Shown in pieces: positions 24,580 to 35,019 of a DNA stretch of 64,000 bases. The notes beneath the pieces were generated by a model that was not told the DNA's origin, did no database searches, and worked only from the letters and a program-made list of their open reading frames with translations. A program made the position numbers and the translations under genes. The stretch lies in assembly GCF_017654485.1 (NCBI RefSeq), contig NZ_CP061091.1, forward strand, positions 1,983,501 through 2,047,500. The letters are read 5' to 3'. This DNA comes from Roseomonas marmotae (GTDB lineage: Bacteria; Pseudomonadota; Alphaproteobacteria; Acetobacterales; Acetobacteraceae). Within the stretch, counting starts at the first letter, position 1. Every line of letters starts with the position of its first letter.

Positions 24580-25305
24580 TCAGCGGCCCTTGGCCTTCCG
24601 CCATTCGGTGAAGGTGGCGAGATTGCCTTCATCCGTGGGGGGATAGAGGCCGAGGATGCTCTGGCCGCCCTGCACCCGCTCCGTCACGAAATCCTCATAG
24701 GCTGTCATCTCCACCGCCTCCTCGGCGATCTCATCCGCCAGATGCGCGGGGATGACGATGACGCCATCGGCATCGCCGACGATGACATCCCCAGGAAAGA
24801 CCGGCGCGTCGCCGCAGCCGATCGGCACGTTGATGTCGATGGCCTGATGCAGCGTCAGGTTGGTGGGGGCGGAGGGACGGGTGTGATAGGCCGGCATCTC
24901 CAGTTCGGCGATCTCGGCCGAATCCCGGAAGCCGCCATCGGTGACGACGCCGGCGACGCCGCGCATCATCAGCCGCGTGACGAGGATGCCGCCGGCCGAG
25001 GCCGCGCGCGGGTCCTTGCGGCTGTCCATCACCATCACCGCGCCGGGCGGGCATTCCTCCACCGCCTTGCGCTGGGGGTGGCCACGGTCGCGGAAAACGG
25101 AAAGCTGGTTCAGATCCTCGCGCGCCGGCATGTAGCGGAGCGTGAAGGCCTCGCCCACCATGGTCTCCGGCTTGGCCTTGCCGCCCACGGGCTGCACGCC
25201 CTGGATCATCTGGTTGCGGAGGCCGCGCTTGAACAGCGCGGTGGCGAGGGTGGCGGTGCTGACGGTCTTCAGCTTCGCGCGGGTCTCGGGCTTCAGGCTG
25301 CTCAT
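24580..25305 (-). CDS. RraA-like protein (HMG aldolase fold)
   Basis: A 241-residue RraA-family protein (MSSLKPETRAKLKTVSTATL). Core motifs are GGILVTRLMMRGVAGVVTDGGFRD, which carries the Arg-Asp of the HMG/CHA aldolase active site, and GDVIVGDADGVIVIPAHLA. It is longer than E. coli RraA (about 160 residues) because of N- and C-terminal extensions. In this operon, after a dehydrogenase and an IlvD/Edd dehydratase, a role as a 2-keto acid lyase or other carbon-metabolism enzyme is more likely than RNase E regulation. The start 11 bases after the dehydratase stop follows an AGG ribosome site. Confidence 0.82.
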   Translation of the reverse strand: MSSLKPETRAKLKTVSTATLATALFKRGLRNQMIQGVQPVGGKAKPETMVGEAFTLRYMPAREDLNQLSVFRDRGHPQRKAVEECPPGAVMVMDSRKDPRAASAGGILVTRLMMRGVAGVVTDGGFRDSAEIAELEMPAYHTRPSAPTNLTLHQAIDINVPIGCGDAPVFPGDVIVGDADGVIVIPAHLADEIAEEAVEMTAYEDFVTERVQGGQSILGLYPPTDEGNLATFTEWRKAKGR

Positions 25306-25316
25306 GTCGCGGGACC

Positions 25317-27068
<1,752 letters not shown>

Positions 27069-27085
27069 GACGGCAGGGCTTCCGC

Positions 27086-28039
27086 TCAGACGGGGGTGAG
27101 GGCTTCGCGGCCGGCACAGACGGCGGCGATATTGTCCAGCGCCAGCATGCCCATGGCGTCACGCGTCTCCTGCGTGGCGCTGGCCATGTGCGGGGTCAGG
27201 AAGACATTGGGAAGCTCGGCGAAGCGCCTGTCGAAATCGGGCTCCTTGCGGAAGACGTCGAGCCCGGCGGCGAAGAGGTGGCCGCTCTTCAGTGCCTCCA
27301 GCAGCGCATCCTCGTCCACCAGCGCGCCGCGGGCGGTGTTCACGAAGACGGCGCCCTTCGGCAGCAGGGCGAAGGCGTCCCGCGTCATCAGCGTGGCGCC
27401 GCCCGCGGGCAGGTGCAGGGAGAGGATCTGGCAATGCGGCAGCATCGCCTCCAGGCTTTCGAAATACTCGGCGCCCTGTTCCAGGTCATCCGGCAGGCGG
27501 TGGCGGTTGTGATAGAGGACGCGCATACCGAAGCCCCGCGCGCGCTGCGCCATGGCCCGGCCGATGCGCCCCATGCCGACGATGCCGAGCGTCTTGCCGC
27601 TGGGCTTCACGCCCAGCCAGTCGGCCAGACCCATGCGGATGCCCCAGCCCTGTCGCATCATGGCGTCGTATTCATGGGCGCGGCGGCAGGCGGCCAGCAG
27701 CAGCATGAAGGCCAGATCGGCGGTGCAGTCCGTCAGCACATCCGGCGTATTGGTGACGATGATGCCGCGTGCCTTGGCCGCATCGGCATCCATGTGGTCA
27801 TAGCCGACGCTGGCATTGGCGATGACCTTCACATAGTCCGGCAGCCTGTTGATGGCCGCCGCGTCCAGCTTGCAGGGGGAGCCGATCAGCAGTGCATCCG
27901 CCCTGTGGCGGGTAGCGGCCTCGATGGTTTCCTCGGCATCGAGGTCATGATCTGCCACCAGCGCATCGAATTCGCGACGGGCACGGTCCTCGGCGGCCGG
28001 GGTCACCCGGCGGGCGAGAAGGAGGCGCGGTGCGGCCAT
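27086..28039 (-). CDS. D-isomer-specific 2-hydroxyacid dehydrogenase (glyoxylate/hydroxypyruvate reductase-like)
   Basis: A 317-residue protein starting MAAPRLLLARRVTPAAEDRA. The Rossmann motif GIVGMGRIGRAMAQRARGFG is near residue 145. The catalytic Arg is in NTARGALVDEDAL and the His in LTPHMASAT, so the active site is complete. The start follows GGAAGG by 9 bases; 13 upstream residues were rejected. It is the first gene of the sugar-acid operon and probably reduces a short 2-keto acid or aldehyde product of that pathway. Confidence 0.88.
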   Translation of the reverse strand: MAAPRLLLARRVTPAAEDRARREFDALVADHDLDAEETIEAATRHRADALLIGSPCKLDAAAINRLPDYVKVIANASVGYDHMDADAAKARGIIVTNTPDVLTDCTADLAFMLLLAACRRAHEYDAMMRQGWGIRMGLADWLGVKPSGKTLGIVGMGRIGRAMAQRARGFGMRVLYHNRHRLPDDLEQGAEYFESLEAMLPHCQILSLHLPAGGATLMTRDAFALLPKGAVFVNTARGALVDEDALLEALKSGHLFAAGLDVFRKEPDFDRRFAELPNVFLTPHMASATQETRDAMGMLALDNIAAVCAGREALTPV

Positions 28040-28117
28040 GGCCGTTTCCCTTCCAATATGGCTCTTGCCCTCTGGCACGGCCGTTGAGAGATTCCTAACC
28101 TCGGGTCACTCGTCAGA

Positions 28118-28143
28118 CAAGTATCCGATATTTCGGATTCTGG
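28118..28143. promoter_or_regulatory. Candidate GntR operator in the divergent promoter
   Basis: ATCCGA and TCGGAT are perfect 6-bp arms around the spacer TATT (28123-28138). Symmetry continues outward to 9 of 11 positions per arm. It lies 23 bases upstream of the GntR gene and about 80 bases upstream of the sugar-acid operon, fitting an autoregulatory FCD-type GntR site. The A/T-rich centre could also overlap a -10 box. Confidence 0.55.
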
Positions 28144-28165
28144 ATGGTTCAGGTAGAAGCGGTCC

Positions 28166-28870
28166 ATGTCCGCAGCACCTCAACCCTCGCCCGATGCCCT
28201 GCTCGTGCCCATCGCACCGCGTATCCCGGCGGGGGAGGTCGCTTTCGCCACCCTCCGGCAGGCGATCATCTCGCTCGCGCTGCCACCGGGCATGCCGCTC
28301 TCCCGCGCGAATCTGGCGGCCCGGCTGCAGGTCAGCCAGACCCCGGTGCGGGAGGCACTGAGCCGGCTGCAGGATGAGGGGCTGGTAACGGTGGTCCCCA
28401 GCGCCTCGACCCATGTTGCGCGGATCGACCTGGACAATGCGCGGCAGGCGCATTTCCTCCGCGTGTCACTGGAGCTGGAACTGGGCCGGAAACTGGCCGG
28501 CGCGCCGCCGCCGGCCCTGGCGGCGCGGCTGGCCGAGCATCTGGCGGAGCAGCGGCGGCTGATCGGCCAGGACGGCTTCGCGGCGGCGGACGATGCCTTC
28601 CACGCCCGGCTCTACGAGGCCGCTGGCATGTCCGGCCTCTGGGCGCTGGTCCGCAGCCGCAGTGGCCATCTGGACCGGCTGCGCCGCCTGAACCTGCCCA
28701 GCCCAGGCAAGATGGAAGCGGTGGTGGAGGAGCACGGCCGGATCGCCGAGGCGATCCTGGCCCGTGACACAGCCGCCACCGAGGCAGCACTGCGCCAGCA
28801 CTTCTCCGCCACCTTCTCCCGCATCCCGGCGGTGCTGGCGCGCTATCCCGACTATTTCGCGCCGGGCTGA
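28166..28870 (+). CDS. GntR family transcriptional regulator (FadR/FCD subfamily)
   Basis: A 234-residue regulator. The winged helix has FATLRQAIISLALPPGMPLS followed by LAARLQVSQTPVREALSRLQDEGLV at about residues 28-75. The helical FCD ligand domain has DDAFHARLYEAAGM and a C-terminal HFSATFSRIP segment. FCD regulators usually sense hydroxy- or sugar-acids, which agrees with the divergent dehydrogenase-dehydratase-RraA operon. A visible inverted repeat lies between them. It converges on the VOC gene. Confidence 0.92.
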   Translation: MSAAPQPSPDALLVPIAPRIPAGEVAFATLRQAIISLALPPGMPLSRANLAARLQVSQTPVREALSRLQDEGLVTVVPSASTHVARIDLDNARQAHFLRVSLELELGRKLAGAPPPALAARLAEHLAEQRRLIGQDGFAAADDAFHARLYEAAGMSGLWALVRSRSGHLDRLRRLNLPSPGKMEAVVEEHGRIAEAILARDTAATEAALRQHFSATFSRIPAVLARYPDYFAPG

Positions 28871-28876
28871 GGCCGC

Positions 28877-29722
28877 TTACTCGACGAAGCCGAGAGCCAG
28901 CCCGAAGGCATCCGGCGCCGCCACCAGTAGGCGGCCCGCTTCCTCCCGCGCCGGCACGCCGCCGGCGGCCAGAGCGGCCTTGGCCTGGGTGAGGGACGCG
29001 GTGCGGAGGATCAGCCCGACCATGGCGTCGCGCCCATCCGCCGGCAGCGGCGGCAGAGCATCGCCCAGATGGGCGCGGGCGGCCTCCGGAGTCAGGATCA
29101 GCAGGCGGCCCTTGTCGGTCCGCAGCGCCACGCCGCCATCCACCGTCTCAAAGGGAGCATCGCCGAAGAGCTTGCGATAGGGTTCGGCCGCGCGCTCCGG
29201 CTCGGCGCTGGCCACGATGAATTCAGCGATGCCGGTCGTGCCATTGGCGTGCCGCTGCCATTCCGGCCGCCAGACCAGTTCCGGCGTGAAGTGGTGGCAG
29301 AAGAAGACCCGGCCGTTGAAGGACACCTCGGGCTTCAGATGCGTCACACGGAACTTCGCGTCCCGCGTGCCCTCGGGCAGATCCACCGGGCGGCTGAACT
29401 CCCGCGACTCCTCGGCGGGCACACCGCGTTCGACGATGGCGTCGCGGAAGCCGGCATCGGCACCGGGCTTGAACACCAGGCCGCCCAGGCCCTTCGGCAT
29501 GTTCCAGAGGACGGAGTCCTTGGTGATCCGCGCGGGCTCGTAGCCCAGCAGCTCCAGGTAATCGGTGCCGAAGATCGCGAGGTGATTGCTGGAGCCGAGC
29601 GTGTGGTGCCCGCGCTCCGTCAGTTGGAAGCCCAGGCGCTGATAGGCCTCGGCCGAGGCGTCGAGCTGGTCTTCCACATAGACCACGACATGGTCGAAGC
29701 GGGGCGGGGGAATGGCGCTCAC
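28877..29722 (-). CDS. VOC family (glyoxalase-like domain) protein
   Basis: A 281-residue protein with paired beta-alpha-beta-beta-beta units. The first begins RFDHVVVYVEDQLDASAEAYQRLGF, and the second region has GIAEFIVASAEPERAAEPYRKLFG. It matches the larger glyoxalase-like domain family rather than single-domain lactoylglutathione lyase. His12 and the Glu in YLELLG are candidate metal ligands. It overlaps the ABC transporter gene by four bases and is translated right after it. Its substrate may be linked to what that transporter moves. Function is unknown. Confidence 0.82.
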   Translation of the reverse strand: MSAIPPPRFDHVVVYVEDQLDASAEAYQRLGFQLTERGHHTLGSSNHLAIFGTDYLELLGYEPARITKDSVLWNMPKGLGGLVFKPGADAGFRDAIVERGVPAEESREFSRPVDLPEGTRDAKFRVTHLKPEVSFNGRVFFCHHFTPELVWRPEWQRHANGTTGIAEFIVASAEPERAAEPYRKLFGDAPFETVDGGVALRTDKGRLLILTPEAARAHLGDALPPLPADGRDAMVGLILRTASLTQAKAALAAGGVPAREEAGRLLVAAPDAFGLALGFVE

Positions 29723-31467
29723 GTCGGCGTCTCCTGCAATTGCGAGGGTGCCAGCCTGCCTTCGGACAGCCGCAGCACCCTGTCGTGAAATTCGACCACG
29801 GCGGGGCGATGGGCAATGGAGATTATCGCAGTATCTGGCAATTCACGCCGCAGCGTCGTGTAGAGCATGCGCTCCGCCGCCGTATCGAGGCTTGCGGTCG
29901 CCTCGTCCAGGAAGAGCCATCGCGGGCGGACCAGCAGGGCCCGCGCCACGGCCAGCCGCTGCTGCTCGCCGCCGGAGAGGCGGCGTTCCCAGGCATCGGT
30001 CTCATGCAGCCGGGGGGCCAGCGCGGCCAGCCCGGCCTTGTCCAGCGCCGCCGTGACCTCGGCATCGCTATGCTCGGCCGGGTCATGCGGGTAGCAGATG
30101 GCGCGCTTGAGGGTGCCGAGCGGCATATAGGGGCGCTGCGGCAGGAACAGCACCTCGCCATCGGGCTGGTGGATCTGGCCGGAGCCGAAGGGCCAGATGC
30201 CCGCCAACGCGCGGAACAAGGTGGATTTGCCGCTGCCGGAAACGCCGGTGATCAGCACCGCCTCCCCAGGCTCGACACGCAGGCTGGCATCCTCGGTCAA
30301 GGGGCGGCCATTGGGCAGGGCCAGGCGCAGGCCCTCTGCCTCCAGGGCTTCGCCGCTGGAAGGCGAGACCCGCGGCCCTTCCTCCGCCGCGGCGCGGGCG
30401 GCGGAGACGGCATAGTGGAAGCCCGTCAGGCGCTCCACCGTGGCCCTCCAGGCGGCCAGCTCGTCATAGGCCGTCACGAACCAGGACATGGCACCCTGCA
30501 CCTCGCCGAAGGCGCGGGTCGTCTGGACCAGGCCGCCCAGCGCGACGCGCCCGGCGAAATAGGCCGGAGCCGCCACGATGAAGGGGAATATGACCGCCAC
30601 CTGGCCGAAGCCGGCGGTGAAGAAGGTCAGCTGCTTGGTGGCCGTCATGATGGCCCACCAGTTGTTCATGACAGCGGCGAAGCGCGCGCGCAGCCCGGCT
30701 TCCTCCTGGGCCTCACCGCCATGCAGGGCGATGCCCTCCATGTTCTCCCGCACGCGCACCAGGGAGAAACGGAAATCGGCTTCCACCCGCTGCTGGTTGA
30801 AGTTCAGCCCGACCAGCTTGCGGCCGATGAGATGCGCCAGCCAGGTGCCGATGGCGGAATAGATCAGTGCCACCCAGACCAGATAGCCCGGGATATTGAT
30901 GCCGAAGACCGCCATGGGCCCCGACAGCCCCCAGAGCACGAAGATGAAGGAGATCAGCGTGACCACCGCGCTCATCAGCCCCAGCCCGAGATTGAGGGTG
31001 CTGCTGACATAGAGGCGGGTATCGTCGGCGATACGCTGGTCCGGGTTGTCGGCGCCGCCTTCTGTCAGGCCCATGCGGTAATAGGCGTGCCGGTCCAGCC
31101 ATTCATGCAGCATCTGCCCCACGAGCCAGCGCCGCCAGCGGATCTGCAGGGCCTGGTTCAGGTAGAGCTGATAGACCGCGACGACGATGAAGAGCGCCGC
31201 GATGATGGAGAAGCCGGGCATGAAGCTCCCGCTCTCCCGCCAATGTCCCCAGAGCAGGAGCTGGCTGAAGGCCGGGAAATCCTTCTCCTGCAAGGCATCG
31301 TAGAAAGCCGCCTGCCAATAGGTCAGCAGCACGTTCATGCCGACCAGGGAGAGGTTCAGCAGGATGACGACGGCCAGCAGGCCGCGCGCCTTCCATTTGT
31401 CCTCGCTGTTCCAGTAGGGCCGGGCCAGTGCCCAGGCATCACGCAGGAAGGGCAACAGGCGGCGCAT
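29719..31467 (-). CDS. ABC transporter, fused membrane and ATPase domains (SbmA/BacA-like group)
   Basis: A 582-residue half-transporter starting MRRLLPFLRDAWALARPYWN. The membrane domain (about residues 1-330, roughly six helices) has the ARPYWNSEDKWKARGLL and AAFYDALQEKDFPAF patterns of the ABC_membrane_2/SbmA-BacA family. The ATPase domain carries Walker A GVSGSGKST, signature LSGGEQQRLAVARAL, Walker B WLFLDEATASLD and the switch His in ISIAHRP. Relatives import cobalamin, bleomycin or antimicrobial peptides, or modify very-long-chain lipids. It is the middle gene of DUF3253, ABC, VOC. A long upstream extension was rejected. Confidence 0.9.
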   Translation of the reverse strand: MRRLLPFLRDAWALARPYWNSEDKWKARGLLAVVILLNLSLVGMNVLLTYWQAAFYDALQEKDFPAFSQLLLWGHWRESGSFMPGFSIIAALFIVVAVYQLYLNQALQIRWRRWLVGQMLHEWLDRHAYYRMGLTEGGADNPDQRIADDTRLYVSSTLNLGLGLMSAVVTLISFIFVLWGLSGPMAVFGINIPGYLVWVALIYSAIGTWLAHLIGRKLVGLNFNQQRVEADFRFSLVRVRENMEGIALHGGEAQEEAGLRARFAAVMNNWWAIMTATKQLTFFTAGFGQVAVIFPFIVAAPAYFAGRVALGGLVQTTRAFGEVQGAMSWFVTAYDELAAWRATVERLTGFHYAVSAARAAAEEGPRVSPSSGEALEAEGLRLALPNGRPLTEDASLRVEPGEAVLITGVSGSGKSTLFRALAGIWPFGSGQIHQPDGEVLFLPQRPYMPLGTLKRAICYPHDPAEHSDAEVTAALDKAGLAALAPRLHETDAWERRLSGGEQQRLAVARALLVRPRWLFLDEATASLDTAAERMLYTTLRRELPDTAIISIAHRPAVVEFHDRVLRLSEGRLAPSQLQETPT

Positions 31468-31471
31468 GTGT

Positions 31472-31768
31472 TCAGGCCTCGGGTGGGGGTTCGGCGGTCC
31501 CGGCACGCAGGCGGATGACGCCGCGCACCTCTTCCGGTGGCACGGGCTTGCCCTTCCGCAGAATCTCGATCCGGCCTTCCTGCTGTAAGGCCAGGGCCAC
31601 CTTGCGCAGCCGCGGCAGCAGCGGCCGCCAGCTTTCATCGCTCAGCGGCGTGCCCGGCGGGGAGAAGGCGCGCGCCACGTCGCTGGGGGCGATGGACTTG
31701 CCCGGAGGGGCGGCGGCGGTGAGCCGCAGGATCTCGGCGGCGAGATCGGCATTGCTGGGCGTGGTCAT
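31472..31768 (-). CDS. DUF3253 domain protein
   Basis: A 98-residue helical protein (SNADLAAEILRLTAAAPPGKSIAPSDVARAF, then RKVALALQQEGRIEILRKGKPV) that fits DUF3253, a small winged-helix-like family of unknown function. It ends four bases before the ABC transporter start and probably leads that operon. It may bind DNA or another protein; nothing in the sequence proves this. Confidence 0.8.
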   Translation of the reverse strand: MTTPSNADLAAEILRLTAAAPPGKSIAPSDVARAFSPPGTPLSDESWRPLLPRLRKVALALQQEGRIEILRKGKPVPPEEVRGVIRLRAGTAEPPPEA

Positions 31769-31823
31769 GGTACAGAACTCATAAATGGCAGGGTGAAGCC
31801 GGTGGCCGCTGGTTGAAGGCCAC

Positions 31824-33188
31824 TCATGCCCGCCGGGTTGCCGCCAGGCGACTCAGGCTGATCAGGGAGGCGATAGCCGCGATGGCCGCCGCAAGCCCGA
31901 CGCCAATATAGGCGCCATTCTCGCCGCCGACCATCGGGCCCAGCGCCAGCGCCGCCAGGGCGGCGCCGACCGTCTGGCCCAGCAACCGCGCGGTGGAGAG
32001 CATGCCGCTGGCGCCGCCACTGCGTTCCCTCGGGGCAGAGGAGAGCAGAACCCGGTTGTTCGGGCTCTGGAACAGGCCGAAGCCTGCGCCGCAGAGCGCC
32101 ACGCGCCAGGCGATTTCGGGGTAGGTGGCATCGACCGGCAGCGTGGCCATCAGAGCCAGGCCAATAGCCATGACGGCCATCCCGATGCCGCCCAGCAGGC
32201 CCGGGTTGAAGCGGTCGGAAAGCCGGCCGGCGAGCGGCGCGACACCGATCAGCACGAGCGGCCAGGGCGTGATCAGCAATCCGCTCTCCACCGCCGTGCG
32301 GCCGAGATTGTGCTGGAACAGGAAGGGCAGGGCGACGAAGGTCAGCATCTGCGCCGCGAAGGAACAGACCGAGGTGGCGATGGACAGCGCGAAGACCGGA
32401 ATCCGCAGCAGGTCCACCGGCAGCAGCGGCGCCGCCCGCCCGGCCTGGCGCCGCACCAGCAGCGTGCCGCAGGCCAGGAAGCCCAGCAGGAAGAGGCCGA
32501 CGATCCACCAGGACTGGCCGCGGGTGAACTGCTCCACCCCGACCGTCAGCAGGCCGAAGGTGCCGGCGCTGAGCATGGCGCTGCCGGCATCGAAGCGGCG
32601 GTTGCCGCGCGGGGTGCGCGGCAGGAAGCGGGTGAGCGCCAGGGCCAGCAGACCCAGCGGCAGGTTCACCGCGAAGACCCAGGGCCAGTGCGCCACGCCC
32701 AGGATGGCGGCGCCCACCGGCGGGCCGGCCACCGAGGCCGTGGCGACGATCAGCGCGTTCATGCCGATCCCGCGCCCCAGCATCTTATGCGGAAAGATGT
32801 AGCGAACCAGGGCGGTGTTCACGCTCATCAGCCCGGCCGCGCCGAAGCCCTGCACCGCGCGCGCGATGATCAGCATCTGCAGCGAATCTGAAAGGGCGCA
32901 GATCAGCGAGGAGGCGGTAAAGACCACCAGCCCGGCGCGATAGACCCGGGCATAGCCGAATTTCTCGCCCATGGAGGCGAAGGGCAGCAGGGACATGATG
33001 GTGGCGATCTGGTAGGCGTTCACCACCAGGATGACATCCGAGGCGGAGGCATTCAGGTCTGCGGCGATGGCTGGAAGGGCGACATTGGCGACGGAGCTGT
33101 CCATCACCGCCAGGGTGATGGAAACAGCGATGGCAGCCATCGCCCAGCGCCGCTTGGATGGCGGCAGGCCATCGGTTTCCTGAGACAT
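31824..33188 (-). CDS. MFS transporter, DHA2 (14-TM drug:H+ antiporter) type
   Basis: A 454-residue protein starting MSQETDGLPPSKRRWAMAAI with about 14 hydrophobic helices. Motif A-like GEKFGYARVYRAGL follows helix 2. ALPAIAADLNASASDVILVVNAYQIA and VALPFLFQHNLGRTAVESGLL segments are typical of EmrB/QacA-type exporters. GAGGAAC upstream supports the start; 24 upstream in-frame residues do not resemble the family. It probably exports toxic organic compounds. No dedicated regulator is adjacent. Confidence 0.88.
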   Translation of the reverse strand: MSQETDGLPPSKRRWAMAAIAVSITLAVMDSSVANVALPAIAADLNASASDVILVVNAYQIATIMSLLPFASMGEKFGYARVYRAGLVVFTASSLICALSDSLQMLIIARAVQGFGAAGLMSVNTALVRYIFPHKMLGRGIGMNALIVATASVAGPPVGAAILGVAHWPWVFAVNLPLGLLALALTRFLPRTPRGNRRFDAGSAMLSAGTFGLLTVGVEQFTRGQSWWIVGLFLLGFLACGTLLVRRQAGRAAPLLPVDLLRIPVFALSIATSVCSFAAQMLTFVALPFLFQHNLGRTAVESGLLITPWPLVLIGVAPLAGRLSDRFNPGLLGGIGMAVMAIGLALMATLPVDATYPEIAWRVALCGAGFGLFQSPNNRVLLSSAPRERSGGASGMLSTARLLGQTVGAALAALALGPMVGGENGAYIGVGLAAAIAAIASLISLSRLAATRRA

Positions 33189-33447
33189 CCTGAAGTTCCT
33201 CGGGCCGGCGGGATACTGGACAGGGATTCGCCCTGATCCGGGACCAGCGACCTTGCCCATGGAGCGACGGCACTGCCAAGGCGGCCCAGCCCTGCGTATG
33301 GTGCATCACTTCACCTGGGTCACGCGAGCGCGCTGGGTTCCGGACCGATGACCATCGTCATCACGGCCTTATTCACCGGAGGCCGCAGGCAAAGCCCTGG
33401 CCGAGGAGCGGCAAGGCCCATCCGGCGCGAGGCCGGGGGGCAGGCAC
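33189..33447. other. Intergenic region upstream of the DHA2 exporter
   Basis: Together with the ompA-like terminator this makes a 349-base gap without a convincing gene. A small inverted repeat, GATGAC-CATC-GTCATC (33347-33362), lies about 160 bases upstream of the exporter start and is the only structure I see. The promoter of the exporter should be here, but no strong -35/-10 pair stands out. Confidence 0.5.
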
Positions 33448-33474
33448 AAAAAATGGGCGCCTTTCGGCGCCCAA
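33448..33474 (-). terminator. Intrinsic terminator of the OmpA-like gene
   Basis: On the minus strand GGGCGCC, loop GAAA, GGCGCCC is followed by A and a run of six T. The 7-bp GC stem with a stable tetraloop and U-tract is a textbook Rho-independent terminator, 64 bases after the OmpA-like stop codon. Confidence 0.9.
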
Positions 33475-33537
33475 GTTTCTTCTCGTGGAACGAGTGGAGG
33501 CGGACGGGGGAAACCTCCCCCGTCCAGTCCGCCTGCC

Positions 33538-34731
33538 TTAGCGCAGGACGATCTCGACGCGGCGGTTCTGCGGCTCGCGCACACCGTCGGCCGTGGCGAC
33601 CAGCGGCTGGCTCTCGCCATAGGCGCGGATCGTGATCTCCGAACGCTGCACGCCCAGGCGGACCAGCTCGGCGGCGACGGCGTCGGCGCGGCGCTGGGAC
33701 AGGCGCTGGTTGTACTGCGGCGAGCCGGAGCTGTCGGTGTGGCCGGACACTTCGATCCGGGTGGCCTGCACGCGGCTGGCGGCCTGGGCGGCCTCGGCGA
33801 TGATCTGGCGGGCACGGGCCGTCAGGTCAGCGCGATCCCAGTCGAAGAACACCAGGTAGGTGCGGGCCGGAGCCGGAGCGACGGCCGGAGCGATCGGCGC
33901 CACCGGGGCCGGAGCGACCGGAACCGGCGTGTTGAAGGCGTAGCGCACGCCGATCAGAGCCGAGTGGTTGTGGTTCTGATCCAGCTGATACTGGCCCCGG
34001 CTGACGCCGCCCGCCGGAGTGGTGACCACACCGTCGAACTTCGACTGCAGCGAGCCGGTGTAGCGATACTCGGCCGTGATCGCGAGGCCCGGCACCGAAG
34101 CGATCGGGAAGGACAGACCGGCGATGCCCTGGTAGGCGAAGGCGCCCGTCGTGTCGTCGATCGAGACAATGGTGTTCGGTGCGTCGCGGCGGGTGCCACG
34201 GGCATCCACGTCCTTCCACATGTAGCCGACGCCGCCGCCGATATACGGCACGACCGCGACCGGCATGTTCGGGAACCACTGCGGCAGCTGGAAGTCGTAG
34301 TAGACGTTGGCCATCGCGCCGTACTGCTTCTGCTGGCCATCGAAGTTGCGGAAGGCGCTGCCGAAGCCGGCGCCCGGCGCACGGGCCGGGAAGCCACCCA
34401 GCTTATCGACTTCGTTGTACCGATAGTTGCCTTCCACCTCGACGCGGAAGCCGTTGCCGAAGCCGTAACCCAGGGAGAGGACGCCGACGCCGCCTTCCTT
34501 GAAGTTGATGTTGCCCTGGCGGCTCGCACCGATGGAATCCAGGGCCAGGGCGTTCGTGCCGATCGCCGTCAGGTTGTTCTTGTCGAGATGGTTCCAGCCC
34601 GCGCCGGCGCCGAGATAGACACCGGAGATGGGCTGGGCCGCCGCGGTCGGCAGCCAGGAGGACTGAGCCATCGCCGCGCCGGGAAGCGCGACCGCGGCGG
34701 TGGCAGCGAGAAGCATATGACGGAATTTCAT
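33538..34731 (-). CDS. OmpA family outer-membrane protein
   Basis: A 397-residue protein with a signal peptide (MKFRHMLLAATAAVALPGAAMA, cleavage after AMA). An eight-strand-type beta-barrel domain follows (about residues 30-275: GVYLGAGAGWNHL, then GYGFGNGFRVEVEGNYRYN, then SALIGVRYAF). A Pro/Ala hinge leads to a C-terminal peptidoglycan-binding OmpA domain with SGHTDSSGSPQYNQRLSQRR and the final NRRVEIVLR. It anchors the outer membrane to the cell wall. It is a single-gene transcript with its own strong terminator, suggesting high expression. AGGAACAAGATC precedes the ATG; upstream residues are not a signal sequence. Confidence 0.93.
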   Translation of the reverse strand: MKFRHMLLAATAAVALPGAAMAQSSWLPTAAAQPISGVYLGAGAGWNHLDKNNLTAIGTNALALDSIGASRQGNINFKEGGVGVLSLGYGFGNGFRVEVEGNYRYNEVDKLGGFPARAPGAGFGSAFRNFDGQQKQYGAMANVYYDFQLPQWFPNMPVAVVPYIGGGVGYMWKDVDARGTRRDAPNTIVSIDDTTGAFAYQGIAGLSFPIASVPGLAITAEYRYTGSLQSKFDGVVTTPAGGVSRGQYQLDQNHNHSALIGVRYAFNTPVPVAPAPVAPIAPAVAPAPARTYLVFFDWDRADLTARARQIIAEAAQAASRVQATRIEVSGHTDSSGSPQYNQRLSQRRADAVAAELVRLGVQRSEITIRAYGESQPLVATADGVREPQNRRVEIVLR

Positions 34732-35001
34732 GATCTTGTTCCTCAGCAACCCAGTGTGCGGGCGAGGGGATGAACCCGGGTTGCACACGCCAGTTTCTTT
34801 ATTTCGACTGAAGCTCCGCCGCTGTGACAAAAATGCCATAGCTCACAGATGCTCCCGGGCTCTCAGTGGCTAGGCAGCCATTCGGCTCACCAAAAGGCCA
34901 CCACGCACGTGGCGCTTATTGCGCCGTTTAAGCTGCCACAGCCAGTGAAGCTTACGAGACCTTCAGTGAAAACAATGTGACCACCGCTGGACGCATGGCA
35001 G
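34732..35001 (-). promoter_or_regulatory. Leader and promoter region of the OmpA-like gene
   Basis: This 270-base region is clearly less GC-rich than its surroundings. On the minus strand a TTGTCA at 34830-34825 is a fair -35 box. The best -10 candidate GAAATA (34805-34800) sits at a 19-base spacing, so the match is poor. A 5-prime leader of about 65 bases would result. No gene is seen; short readings through here are not conserved. Confidence 0.3.
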
Positions 35002-35019
35002 GCCGGCTTAAAAGCCGGC
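35002..35019. terminator. Hairpin at the DUF924 stop codon
   Basis: GCCGGCTT and AAGCCGGC form an 8-bp perfect stem with only two bases between, overlapping the DUF924 stop codon. There is no T-run after it, so it is at best a weak or factor-dependent terminator. Confidence 0.35.

Noticed and set aside
24580..25305. Annotation as RNase E activity regulator RraA
   Set aside because: The protein is much longer than RraA and sits in a sugar-acid operon; only the fold is shared.
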